Positions 34,701 to 43,386 of a stretch of 60,610 nt of DNA are shown here, piece after piece (the stretch's first letter is position 1; every line of letters starts with the position of its first letter). A model generated the notes under the pieces. That model did no database searches. It was not told where the DNA came from and saw nothing but the letters and a program-made list of their open reading frames with translations. The position numbers and the translations under genes were made by a program. Source of the stretch: Oligoflexus sp. (GTDB lineage: Bacteria; Bdellovibrionota_B; Oligoflexia; Oligoflexales; Oligoflexaceae); contig JACMPP010000022.1 in assembly GCA_014377445.1 (NCBI GenBank), positions 1-60,610 of the forward strand, read 5' to 3'.

Positions 34701-36627
34701 GAAGACCGGCATCCAGGGCCTTTTGTTCGTCCATAAGCAAGAGAGCCACGGAGTCATCCGCACCTTCCGCCCATTGGCTATAGCGCTCCAGACGTTGACT
34801 CCGAGCGCGATGACTGCTGCCCATATCGGTCGCCATAACGAGGGCCGCATGCAGCTCGCCTCTTGATATGGCTCGGAAGGCGAGTTCGAGTGCTTTGAGG
34901 CCCGACGCTTCCATGGCTGCCACAGTAAACGACTGCCCACCAAGCTGGAGCTCACGCGCACAGCGTGAAGCCGCAATACTCGCCAAAGAACCCATGACCT
35001 GATTTGCAGCCAGAGCCGGCATATAGGCATCGAGGTTCGCGGCGGGCAAACTATCCTGCAGATTCCATCGCGTGGCAAAGAGATTGGTCAAGGGATCGAG
35101 TTCGACACCAACGAAGCAACCCACCTTGTCTTTTTCAAGAGCGGGCAGAGCACCGAGCGAACTCATCGCGAGGAGCGACCAGATTTGTTGAGGCAGAATA
35201 TCCTGCATCTCTTTAGGGGGAATACGGAATTGCTTGTAACCAAGCTCCATGTTTTCCCATTCATTTATGCTCGCCTCAAGATCAGCCGCGCGAATAACGG
35301 CCACTTTTTTGCGGGGCTTGATTCGCACGACGCGCTCACTGATCTCCGCTGCATATTCTTCGAGCAACACATGGGCGTTGATACCACCGAAGCCAAAACC
35401 ACTTATCGCGGCGCGTCTCAATTCCTGCTTTGTGACCCAATTTTCGGGCGTTTTTAAGACACGGAGACCCTGTTGTGCGAGGTTCCACGCTGCGGGAGCT
35501 GCCTGGAAGTTGGCTGTCGGCCAGAATTTTTTCTCTCGGAAGGAAAGTAGGAGCTTAGCAATACCGGCAGCACCGGCGGCGGTCAGCATGTGGCCGACGT
35601 TGCCTTTCACTGACCCGATCACGGCAGGAGCCCTATTTCGAATCTGACTCAGGCTCTTTATTTCAGTCGCATCACCAAGAGCTGTGCCGGTCGCATGACA
35701 TTCGACAAGTTCCACGCTGCCGGGATCCCACTCAGCATCGACGTAAGCCGCTTGCATCGCGCGCCATTGCCCTTCGCCCGAAGGCGCCATCAATCCGGCT
35801 TCTCGATCGTTGGAAAGACCGACGCCTCGAATCACGGCTAGAATTGTATCGCCATGACGTTCAGCATCTTCGAGACGCTTGAGACCAAAGATTCCAGCAC
35901 CCTCCCCTACGATCAAGCCATCGGCGCGGGCATCGAGGGGATAGGAGCGACCGCTACGGGACAGGGCGTCTAGCGCGGTAAAACCAACTTGAGTATAGAG
36001 AGCATCGGGACGACTCAATCCACCCGCCAGAGCAAAGTCGAGGCGGCCTTCCATCAGTTCGTCACAGGCGAGTTTGATAGCGTAGAGAGACGAAGCGCAG
36101 GCCGCATCGAGCGTAAAGCTGTTACCGGCAAAACCAAGAGCTCTGGCAATCACCACGGCCGGCATCGCTGCCGGACTTAGATTGTCGACAGAATAGGTCG
36201 ATTGAGGCGTCGCGAGACCCCAGGCTTCACTCAACCATTCCGATGCCATGCGGGAGGACGCTTCGGTCGGCAGTGCGATATTACCGAGAATCACGCCACA
36301 GCGGGTCTTCTCCAGGTTTTTGTTCTGAACGCCGGTGAAGGCATCCCGCGCGGCGGCGAGACCCAAATGAAAAAGAGGATCGAGACGCGACAAAAGACCT
36401 TCATCAATCAAAAGACCGTCGGCCGTGGTTTGCCAATCATGAATGGTGTAGGCCCGTTTATGAAAATAACCTTCTTCCTTCGCGGCCCGAACGCCACGTT
36501 TATCCCAACGCCGATCGGATATTTCTTCCGACATGTCTCGAGCGGACTCTAGAATAGTCGCAAATTCATCCAGGTTTTTAGCTCCCGGAAAACGAATTCC
36601 AGCGCTGACGATTGCGATCGACTTCAT
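31717..36627 (-). CDS. pfaC: Polyunsaturated fatty acid synthase subunit PfaC (KS-CLF-DH-DH)
   Basis: The 1636-residue iterative PKS-type subunit has an active ketosynthase at 1-425 (Cys near 176 in LDAACASSLYA; His in VECHATGT and GNVGHMLTAAG). A chain-length-factor-like KS without the Cys follows at about 430-780. Then come four hotdog folds making two FabA-like dehydratases. Hotdog 2 (CHFIDDQVMPG, about 1172) and hotdog 4 (AHFFEDPVMPG, about 1536) carry the catalytic His. Hotdog 1 (WYLEDGYMPT) lacks it, and hotdog 3 has ACHNNRLPF. These DH domains set the cis double bonds. No acyltransferase or AGPAT domain is visible at the C-terminus. It is the last gene of the pfaD-pfaA-pfaC operon, with GAGG before the ATG. 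Confidence 0.93.
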   Translation of the reverse strand: MKSIAIVSAGIRFPGAKNLDEFATILESARDMSEEISDRRWDKRGVRAAKEEGYFHKRAYTIHDWQTTADGLLIDEGLLSRLDPLFHLGLAAARDAFTGVQNKNLEKTRCGVILGNIALPTEASSRMASEWLSEAWGLATPQSTYSVDNLSPAAMPAVVIARALGFAGNSFTLDAACASSLYAIKLACDELMEGRLDFALAGGLSRPDALYTQVGFTALDALSRSGRSYPLDARADGLIVGEGAGIFGLKRLEDAERHGDTILAVIRGVGLSNDREAGLMAPSGEGQWRAMQAAYVDAEWDPGSVELVECHATGTALGDATEIKSLSQIRNRAPAVIGSVKGNVGHMLTAAGAAGIAKLLLSFREKKFWPTANFQAAPAAWNLAQQGLRVLKTPENWVTKQELRRAAISGFGFGGINAHVLLEEYAAEISERVVRIKPRKKVAVIRAADLEASINEWENMELGYKQFRIPPKEMQDILPQQIWSLLAMSSLGALPALEKDKVGCFVGVELDPLTNLFATRWNLQDSLPAANLDAYMPALAANQVMGSLASIAASRCARELQLGGQSFTVAAMEASGLKALELAFRAISRGELHAALVMATDMGSSHRARSQRLERYSQWAEGADDSVALLLMDEQKALDAGLPVSIILDNFSEFDVDLDMPLSEGALWLEDLRRDASWVKQLGHQNKKVVEGHRYRGAAHGLSSLVRIWEGAPNGRSSFLLRDHKLHHVTWMQKAPLPVVHNPHVEGDAYRVARRDRHLVPVDVLFSNLQISAEARVPSSPVHNTAAPAALSVDSRPRSSALNQLARDLIAQELQSIEAHTQFLAYRSEGDAFIADFLQGNIGSRGNGPANLAVSTARPFSSETNYRWVHRPYNDEAALYDYAACTEFAEGNIGRVFGADFAEADSFPTRVRLPAERLLLCHRVMSLSGEAKSLGSGRMVTEHDVFPDAWYLEDGYMPTAIAVESGQADLMLSAYLGADFETRGEAVYRLLDARVSFHSELPKVGETIRYEIEIKKFFEQSGTLYFQFAFEAYIGDRHVMSMVDGCAGFFSAKALEEGRGVKRSQLQLKGGAGKISGNYEALVPMIKESYNDAQVEALGRGDYAACFGADFAGLELKAPKSLPVGDMKLVHRILAIEPKGGRFGIGSVTGEADIHPDDWFLTCHFIDDQVMPGTLMFECCLHTLRVFLMRAGWVGEKDEQNYLPVPGVWSQLKCRGQVLATTQKVTYEIEIKEMGYGPDAYVICDALMYADGKPIVDIIDMSLRIPGHDQAKFESIWKTTHVRPFVESTRKEDVAYTYENILAFSDGNPSDCFGEIYQPFDKERKIARLPRPPFQFLDSVEWVEGPYMKQHVGTRLLAHYKLPDEAWFWACHNNRLPFSVLVEIALQPCGFMAAYMGSALCSERDLKFRNLSGEATTFQDIRKGSGRLSIEVASTKIARSGDMIIQDYSFRVFNASGDIYVGTTSFGFFTEDALAAQAGVRGEANFVERPITKPYPTTKAVPQGQLRMVDFWDSTGDKIFGAKTVNPEEWFFHAHFFEDPVMPGSLGLESLLQILEADASLNCPTVPSWRVALGSKHNWIYRGQVRKHNKEVRLVLDVKERSKTDLTVDSVLYCDGLAIYKLDHLRIEAAPVLFEV

Positions 36628-36687
36628 ATATCTGCCTCATAAGAGCCCCTTGCATAAGGCTCCTGATGTTATCGTTGAAAACTCAGC

Positions 36688-39600
36688 TCAAGCGTTAAAT
36701 TCATCGCTCCCCGAAGAAGGCAGATCCCTCATCGCAAACGACTCCGCAAGGGACGCATCAAGAGTGGCCTCAAAGCCTTCGACTTCGGCGATGAGCTTGC
36801 CATCTTCTCCATAAACCCGGCCGTGTGCCACAAGCCTATGATCGCCAAGGACTTCGATATGGAGATCGAGAGTCGCGTTCTGAGCCGACCAGGCTTGATA
36901 ATAAGTCGCTTTTTGAAACTTGCTGGGGAGACAACGGCTGTTCTTGCTGAGACTGCTCCAAAGAATCGCACCCTGGAAGATCGCATCAAGAAGGGGCGCC
37001 TGGGCAAACCAGGCGTTCTGCGTCCTTGACCAATCGGCAGCACCCCCGAAGAGACTGAGTTCGGCCACGAAACGGCCCGGGCTGTTATGCAGCACACGCT
37101 CGATGAATTGCAGACTCTCGCCATGAAAGAGGATCTCTTCATAAGGCTTGACGTTCGCTAATGCCTCGTCCTCTTCGATCGCCTCCCAGGTTGATGACGA
37201 CAAAGGAAAATCTTTCGAAAATCCAAGCAGGGCATGGGCGTGAGGTCTCAACTGACCCTCGGCTGTGCGGCTGCGCAGGACGACGTCGATCGATTGGTCG
37301 GCCTGGGATATCGCGACGATTTCAATCGGGAGCTTCGTGTCGACATCGAGCACCAGACCCTTCCAGACCTGAAACTTCGTAATATCCTTGAGGACAAGAC
37401 CGGGAAACTGCTTGCTCGCCGCTTCAATCATCCATTCAGCGAGAAGCGCGGCGGGGACGACAGCCCGACTCTTGATCACATGGTCGATGAGGATCGGCGT
37501 GTTCTCGATACTGATCGTTTGCTGAGCCAGGACTGTCTCGGCGCGAATAATTTGATCGCCCAGAATTTCTTTGCCACCTTCACCCAGCACCAGCCATTCA
37601 CCCGAACCGAGCGAAGGATGTTCGAGGAGATAGGTTTGGAGCGCAGCACCGCGATCGAGTGGGATCGTGCCGAGGCCTTCGCTGGCAAATAATTTTTTCA
37701 AACCATCATGAACCATACCGCCGTCCCAAGGCCCCCAGTTGAGGGCGAGAGCGCGGAGATTGTATTGGCTGCTAAGGTAGGACGAGGCCCTGTTGAGAAT
37801 CTCGTTGGCCAGAGCGTAGGCTCCTTGACCCTTGCGCCCAAGACGAGCGGTCGAAGACGAGAAGAAGACGATCCACGCGGTACCGGCCTGAGCCAGGTTT
37901 TCAAGGAAGGGTAAGATGCGAAGTTTGGTGTCGAGAACTTCGGCCAATTCCTCTTCGTGCTGATCGACGATCATCTTATCGCGAATGACACCCGCGCCGT
38001 GGATCACACCCTTGATCACCGGATAACGTTCATGCAGGCTCTGCAAGGCCACGCGGAGTTCGGCGTCTTTGCTCACGTCCACAACTTCATACACAACTTC
38101 AGCCCCGTAGCTTCGGAGGGCGGCAAAGCTCGCACTCAGTTCGCGCTGGGAGAGGATGTTGCGATAGGCTTTTTCGATATCTTTGGGATGACTCAGTTCC
38201 GGATGCAGATAGAGCAGCTGTCTCTTGATTGCTGTTGCATCCGTCAAGTCCTTCGTTTCACGGGCTTCGGGCGCAGCCAGTGGCGTGCGTCCCCAGATCA
38301 CAAAACGGACTGGATAACGTTTGGCGAGGGCGATAAGCGTCGCGGCTGTGACACCACGCGCGCCACCGGTCACCAGAACGGTATCACCACGTTCCAGAAC
38401 TTTTTGCGGCGACTGCGCGGCAAAACTTTCTTCTTCAAGGCGAAGGGAATAAAAGCGTTCGCGTTGAACGCCGATTTCCAGCGGCCCGAGCATCAACGCG
38501 GCTTCCAGACAACGCTGGGCCGCTTCCAGACTGTCGGTAAAATCGCGACCCATATCGAGAGCGCGGACATGAACCTGAGGCCACTCATGCGAGATCGTTT
38601 TGACGAAAGCGGAGGTGCCGCCTGCGTAGACCTGTGCCAGCTGGGTCAAACCATCGAGACCAAACTGTCCTCCGTTCCGGCTTACCGTTACGACAAAGCC
38701 CTGACTGCTTTGGAGGGATTCTGCACAGCGGCGAAGAAGTTTGTAGGAATTATTGAGCCAGCGAAGCGCCTGATTATCGAACTGAGCAGGGCTCAGGATA
38801 AAGAGACCTTGGAGGTTCTCGGGGATCGACAGGCGCTCGGCACTGGCCTGGGACACAAGCTTCGCATGAAGACCACGCTCCTCAAGACGCTGCGAAAGCC
38901 CCTTGGCGAGGCTGCTGCCGTCGTCTACAATCCAGATTTCACCCTGGGCATTGGGCTCGTGGTTCTGACTACTTGCAGCCCAGGGACTGGCCTTGAGCTT
39001 CCAACAGGAGACCTTGGATGGCTCCAAGCTGGGCGCGTTGCTTTCTAGCTGTTCACCGACTTGCGATTTTTTTTTTGAACTGAGATCCCATTCCATGGGC
39101 TCAGGATTTAAAAGACTTCTAGCGAGTCCTTCATCGTCGGCGCTCCGGGTGGCGCCTCCCTGGAGCAGTCCCAGAAGATCTTGAAGTGTATGAACCTCGC
39201 TCGCGGCATACTCCTTCAGCATCGGCAACTTCTCGCTAAGGGCCGATAGAATTTCCACGCGTTTGATCGAGTCGATACCCAGGTCCGATTCAAGATCCAT
39301 GTTGAGAGTGAGGACTTCCGACGGATAACCCGTCTTCTCAGCAATGACTTCCCATAGAATAGCCTGGAGATCGTGAGGCGCTGCCGAAGGATTATCCTCA
39401 GCTAGAGCCCCGTTCCCCATAATGCGGGCGAGGATGTCAGAGATTTTGTGCAGTTGGTTCAAGGCTTCCGCCTGGAATGGGACCTGCGGGAATTTTTCCT
39501 GAAGATTGGAGAAGATCTCCACTTTCTTGATCGAGTCGACACCGAGGTCCGACTCAAGATCCATATCCTCGCTTAGCATCTCAACGGGGAAACCGGTTTT

Positions 39601-42600
39601 GTCGCTGATAACGGCGAGAATGTTTTGTCTTACTTCACTTGTTTTGCCGGCAACAAAGGCGACAGGACTTGCCGCCCAGGCTCCTTTGCGTTCTTGATCT
39701 TCTCCTGCATCCGCAGATTCAGCTCCGGCTTGAACCGTATTCGGCGCGACGTAGGCGATCAAATCCTCGATGGTCTGTGCCTCATTCATGCGGCTGGCGT
39801 CAGCCTGCAGAGTCGGATTGAGACTTTGCAGCTGAGAGAAGATCTCCACTTTTTTGATCGAATCGATGCCGAGATCACTTTCAAGATTCATTTCTGACGA
39901 AAGCATCTCAACTGGAAAGCCTGTCGCTTCGCCGACGATTTTCAATATAGCAACGGTAGGATCGACCTTCGGGGCTTCAGGCGCGGCGGCCGGCCGCACT
40001 TTTGCCGAAGGCGATAGTGCTTGATGGGAATGAGGAGCCTGCGCGACTGGACTGGGAGTGGCGGCAACAGGGGCTGACGCATACGGAGCCGCAGCCGGCT
40101 TCGTTTCCGAGCGATAAGCGGGAGCTTGGCCTTGTTCACGAACGATGGCAGACGCTGGACGGGACGAAGTCGTTTGTCCCTGCCCCAGGCCCGCATCCGA
40201 ACCAAGCAACGCATCCCGAAGAATTTGTTGGAACTGACGCTGGTTTTCGAGGAAGAGAGTATGAGCATCGGTCGTTCTTCTTTGGGCTTCTTGCATATCC
40301 TTGAGAATCTGCTCCAAATGCGACCAGTCCTGATTGTTCGAAGAGCTCATTGTTCCCTCATTCTTTGCCGGATGATTGACGACGGACGATGCGGACAGTC
40401 GCGAAATGGAAGCTTCGCGAACAGGTCCGGAGACAGGGGAGGCTAAAGTGGCTCCAGCCTTCTTCGGACTAACTTGGGCCGCTTCTGGGATTAAAACCGG
40501 ATTTGCTTGAGTAAGACGAGACATGTGGATCTGAGGATCTGGAATCAGCAAAGGCTTCGGAGCGATTGCCTTGTCTTTGTCCTTAACCTTTTTTTCCGAG
40601 CGGTAGTTCGCACCGGTTAGGTTAACGGTAAAGCTTTTCTTCTCGACGGGGAGTTCGATAGCCCCAGGATGCCAGGCATTCAAATCAAGGTCCACGCCAA
40701 GTACCGAAAGATCCGCCAGCAGAGCTACGAGACTGAGCATACTGCTCCGACTTTCGGTGTCGAGAGAGAGAGCCTTCGCATTTGATGCTTTCAAAAGTCC
40801 ATGAATTTTGCGTCCTGGACCCACTTCGACAAGCGTCATGGGCGAAGTATTTTGCAACGCTGTTAGCATCTCGCTAAAGCGAACAGGCGATCCAAGCTGA
40901 GCGCTTAAGGTTTCGCGCATACCGTTCTGAGGATAAATCTGAGCCAGTTTATTGCTATAGACTGGATGGGCGGCCGCATGAAACGTGACGTTTTCTTCAA
41001 GCCAACGATCGAAGCTTAGCGCAGCATCGCTGACATAATCCGTATGGAAAGCCGTACTGACCTCCAAAGATTTGGCTGTAATCTTGTGGCTGCGAAGAGA
41101 GGCTTTGAGTTTTTCCAACTCAAGAACGGATCCACCGACGACCACCTGTTCAGGAGCATTGTAGTTCGCAATAGTCGCTGCAAAGCCTTCATCCTTGAGG
41201 ATTGCGGCCACGCGTTCGGCTGAAGCCATGACAGCGAGCATCCCGCCACCGGCACGACCCGCTCGCTCCATGAGGAGTCCACGTTGATAAGAAGCCCTGA
41301 GCATATCTTCCAGCTTTAAGACACCGGCTGCGTAAAGTGCCAGGAGTTCGCCGTAAGAATGACCGGCAAACGTAGTGGCTTTAACTCCAAAACGCTTCAG
41401 GATAATGATAAGAGCGGCACCGACAGTGCCCAAGGCTAGTTGCGCGATGCGAGTCGCGGTCAGGGCCTGACGCTGAAATTGTTTGTCATCGCCAAAGGCT
41501 TGTGACGGATAGATGTAGTCCATCAACGACGGACTATTTTCGCCTTCGTTCGCCGCCAGAATACGGGAGCCCAGTTCGAGACTCTCCAGCGCTTCTGGGA
41601 AGGCCAGCATCAATTCCCGTAGCATGCCGGGCGCTTGCGATCCTTGTCCGGCAAACACCAGAGCAAGATCGTTTTGCGGCACCTGGTCGGAATAAGCGAC
41701 GCCATGCGCCGCGGTTCCTGCTCCGATCAAGATCTTGGCCGCAGCGAGTCGTTTGTTCAATTCGTCAAGGCCTGAAGCCCAGACAGTCAGACGATGAGCC
41801 GCCCCTGCTTGAAAATCGCGACGCGTCTGCCGCGCTATGATGTGAACGCCGGCCTGATCGAGAGTTGAAATCTGCTTCGAAGAGGCTTCGAGAGCCAAGA
41901 GCACGTTTGCCTTGTCATCACCAGACCAGCTCAGGAGAAAAGCTCCACTGTCCCAGGTCACAGGCTTTTCGCCTTTACTATACTCTTCGAGGACACAGTG
42001 AAAATTACTGCCACCGAAACCGAAGGCACTTACCGCAGCACGACGGGGATAAGGTCCCCGTGTGATCCAGGGGCGCGCCTGATCCAAGACTTGAAAAGGT
42101 GTCTTGGCAAAGGTCTTGTGCAAAGCACGAATTTTTAAAGTGGGTGGTTGAATTTTGTGATGCAAAGCCATCACTGCCTTGATCAACCCAGCAGCTCCAG
42201 CGGCGGCCTTGGTATGACCGATCTGCGATTTGACTGAACCGATTACACAGTGCTTGCCTTCGCTCGCCTGATAGACTTGCGCCAGAGCTTCGATTTCGAC
42301 TCCGTCCCCTACTTTGGTTCCGGTACCGTGAGCTTCGATGAGTTCGATCGATTGTGTGTCGATCTTTGCCATCTCATAGGCACGGGTCAATGCTTTGATC
42401 TGACCTTTGGCGGCCGGCGCATAAATCGCCTGGCCTTTTCCATCACTGCCAGAACCGACGCTTTTGAGAACGGCATAGATGCGATCGCCATCGCGCTCAG
42501 CATCTTCAAGGCGTTTCAGAATTATCGTACCGAGGCCTTCGCCGATACTCGTTCCGTCCCCATCGGCATCAAAAGGGCGCGAGTGTCCGGTCGGAGAAAG

Positions 42601-43386
42601 CGCCGGTGTCTTGCTGAAGCACATGTACATAAAGATATCGTTGAATGTATCCATACCGCCGGCGATGACCATATCCGAACGTCCGGATTCAAGCTCCATC
42701 ACAGCCATGGACAAAGCTGCGAGCGAACTCGCACAAGCAGCATCGACAACAGCATTGCTGCCGCCCAGATCGAGTCGACTGGCAATGCGACCGGCGACGA
42801 CGTTCCCCAGCAGACCCGGAAAGGAATTCTCCTGCCAGGGCACATAGGAATCCGCGATTTCTTCGACCACCTGAGCTGCAACGTCGTCAGCCACACCGGC
42901 GTTTTTCAGCGCACGTTTCCAAGCCGGGTGCCCCAGACGGGCGCCGAGAGGAATAACGAGTTCCAAGGAACCTGTGACTCCGATGATGCAGGAGGTGCGA
43001 TCGCGATTAAAATCTTTGTCAGGACCGTAGCCGGCATCGACCATCGCTTCATGCGCGCAAACCATGCCGAGAAGCTGGGTGGTATCGGTCGCTTCGATGG
43101 CATGAGGCGCGATGCCGAATTTAAGAGGATCAAAAGCGTAGGGCTTCAGAAAGCCGCCGCTTTGGGAATAGGTGTGATCAGGTTTTTTCGGGTCCGGATC
43201 AAAATAATCTTCCGGACGCCAGTGCGAAACCGGAATAGGCCGAATCGAATCGTGTCCGCTGACAATGTTCCGCCAATATTCTTCGAGATTCGAAGCGTCG
43301 GGAAACATACAGCCCACACCGATAACCGCAATATCAGAACGCGAAAGGGCAGAAGGGTTATCGTTTCGAGTTTGCTCAAGGCTCAT
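36688..43386 (-). CDS. pfaA: Polyunsaturated fatty acid synthase subunit PfaA (KS-MAT-3xACP-KR-DH)
   Basis: The 2232-residue multidomain enzyme has these domains in order: KS (about 18-460, Cys near 212 in VVDAACASSLAAL); malonyl-transferase (about 590-900, Ser in GHSYGELLAL); and an Ala/Pro-rich linker. Three acyl carrier domains follow, each with the phosphopantetheine Ser in DLG(I/V)DSIK near 1175, 1284 and 1372. A ketoreductase (LVTGGARGVTAAT near 1672) and a C-terminal PKS-type dehydratase (His in LIDHVIKSRAVVP near 1969) complete it. It extends acyl chains from malonyl units on the ACPs. Three ACPs is at the low end for this family (commonly 4-9). Its ATG overlaps the pfaD stop (ATGA), so translation is coupled. 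A phosphopantetheinyl transferase is needed and is not in the window. Confidence 0.95.
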   Translation of the reverse strand: MSLEQTRNDNPSALSRSDIAVIGVGCMFPDASNLEEYWRNIVSGHDSIRPIPVSHWRPEDYFDPDPKKPDHTYSQSGGFLKPYAFDPLKFGIAPHAIEATDTTQLLGMVCAHEAMVDAGYGPDKDFNRDRTSCIIGVTGSLELVIPLGARLGHPAWKRALKNAGVADDVAAQVVEEIADSYVPWQENSFPGLLGNVVAGRIASRLDLGGSNAVVDAACASSLAALSMAVMELESGRSDMVIAGGMDTFNDIFMYMCFSKTPALSPTGHSRPFDADGDGTSIGEGLGTIILKRLEDAERDGDRIYAVLKSVGSGSDGKGQAIYAPAAKGQIKALTRAYEMAKIDTQSIELIEAHGTGTKVGDGVEIEALAQVYQASEGKHCVIGSVKSQIGHTKAAAGAAGLIKAVMALHHKIQPPTLKIRALHKTFAKTPFQVLDQARPWITRGPYPRRAAVSAFGFGGSNFHCVLEEYSKGEKPVTWDSGAFLLSWSGDDKANVLLALEASSKQISTLDQAGVHIIARQTRRDFQAGAAHRLTVWASGLDELNKRLAAAKILIGAGTAAHGVAYSDQVPQNDLALVFAGQGSQAPGMLRELMLAFPEALESLELGSRILAANEGENSPSLMDYIYPSQAFGDDKQFQRQALTATRIAQLALGTVGAALIIILKRFGVKATTFAGHSYGELLALYAAGVLKLEDMLRASYQRGLLMERAGRAGGGMLAVMASAERVAAILKDEGFAATIANYNAPEQVVVGGSVLELEKLKASLRSHKITAKSLEVSTAFHTDYVSDAALSFDRWLEENVTFHAAAHPVYSNKLAQIYPQNGMRETLSAQLGSPVRFSEMLTALQNTSPMTLVEVGPGRKIHGLLKASNAKALSLDTESRSSMLSLVALLADLSVLGVDLDLNAWHPGAIELPVEKKSFTVNLTGANYRSEKKVKDKDKAIAPKPLLIPDPQIHMSRLTQANPVLIPEAAQVSPKKAGATLASPVSGPVREASISRLSASSVVNHPAKNEGTMSSSNNQDWSHLEQILKDMQEAQRRTTDAHTLFLENQRQFQQILRDALLGSDAGLGQGQTTSSRPASAIVREQGQAPAYRSETKPAAAPYASAPVAATPSPVAQAPHSHQALSPSAKVRPAAAPEAPKVDPTVAILKIVGEATGFPVEMLSSEMNLESDLGIDSIKKVEIFSQLQSLNPTLQADASRMNEAQTIEDLIAYVAPNTVQAGAESADAGEDQERKGAWAASPVAFVAGKTSEVRQNILAVISDKTGFPVEMLSEDMDLESDLGVDSIKKVEIFSNLQEKFPQVPFQAEALNQLHKISDILARIMGNGALAEDNPSAAPHDLQAILWEVIAEKTGYPSEVLTLNMDLESDLGIDSIKRVEILSALSEKLPMLKEYAASEVHTLQDLLGLLQGGATRSADDEGLARSLLNPEPMEWDLSSKKKSQVGEQLESNAPSLEPSKVSCWKLKASPWAASSQNHEPNAQGEIWIVDDGSSLAKGLSQRLEERGLHAKLVSQASAERLSIPENLQGLFILSPAQFDNQALRWLNNSYKLLRRCAESLQSSQGFVVTVSRNGGQFGLDGLTQLAQVYAGGTSAFVKTISHEWPQVHVRALDMGRDFTDSLEAAQRCLEAALMLGPLEIGVQRERFYSLRLEEESFAAQSPQKVLERGDTVLVTGGARGVTAATLIALAKRYPVRFVIWGRTPLAAPEARETKDLTDATAIKRQLLYLHPELSHPKDIEKAYRNILSQRELSASFAALRSYGAEVVYEVVDVSKDAELRVALQSLHERYPVIKGVIHGAGVIRDKMIVDQHEEELAEVLDTKLRILPFLENLAQAGTAWIVFFSSSTARLGRKGQGAYALANEILNRASSYLSSQYNLRALALNWGPWDGGMVHDGLKKLFASEGLGTIPLDRGAALQTYLLEHPSLGSGEWLVLGEGGKEILGDQIIRAETVLAQQTISIENTPILIDHVIKSRAVVPAALLAEWMIEAASKQFPGLVLKDITKFQVWKGLVLDVDTKLPIEIVAISQADQSIDVVLRSRTAEGQLRPHAHALLGFSKDFPLSSSTWEAIEEDEALANVKPYEEILFHGESLQFIERVLHNSPGRFVAELSLFGGAADWSRTQNAWFAQAPLLDAIFQGAILWSSLSKNSRCLPSKFQKATYYQAWSAQNATLDLHIEVLGDHRLVAHGRVYGEDGKLIAEVEGFEATLDASLAESFAMRDLPSSGSDEFNA

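Noticed and set aside
37957..39048. Long plus-strand frame of 363 residues
   Set aside because: It is antisense to pfaA, whose KR domain is intact there; long antisense frames are usual in this base composition.
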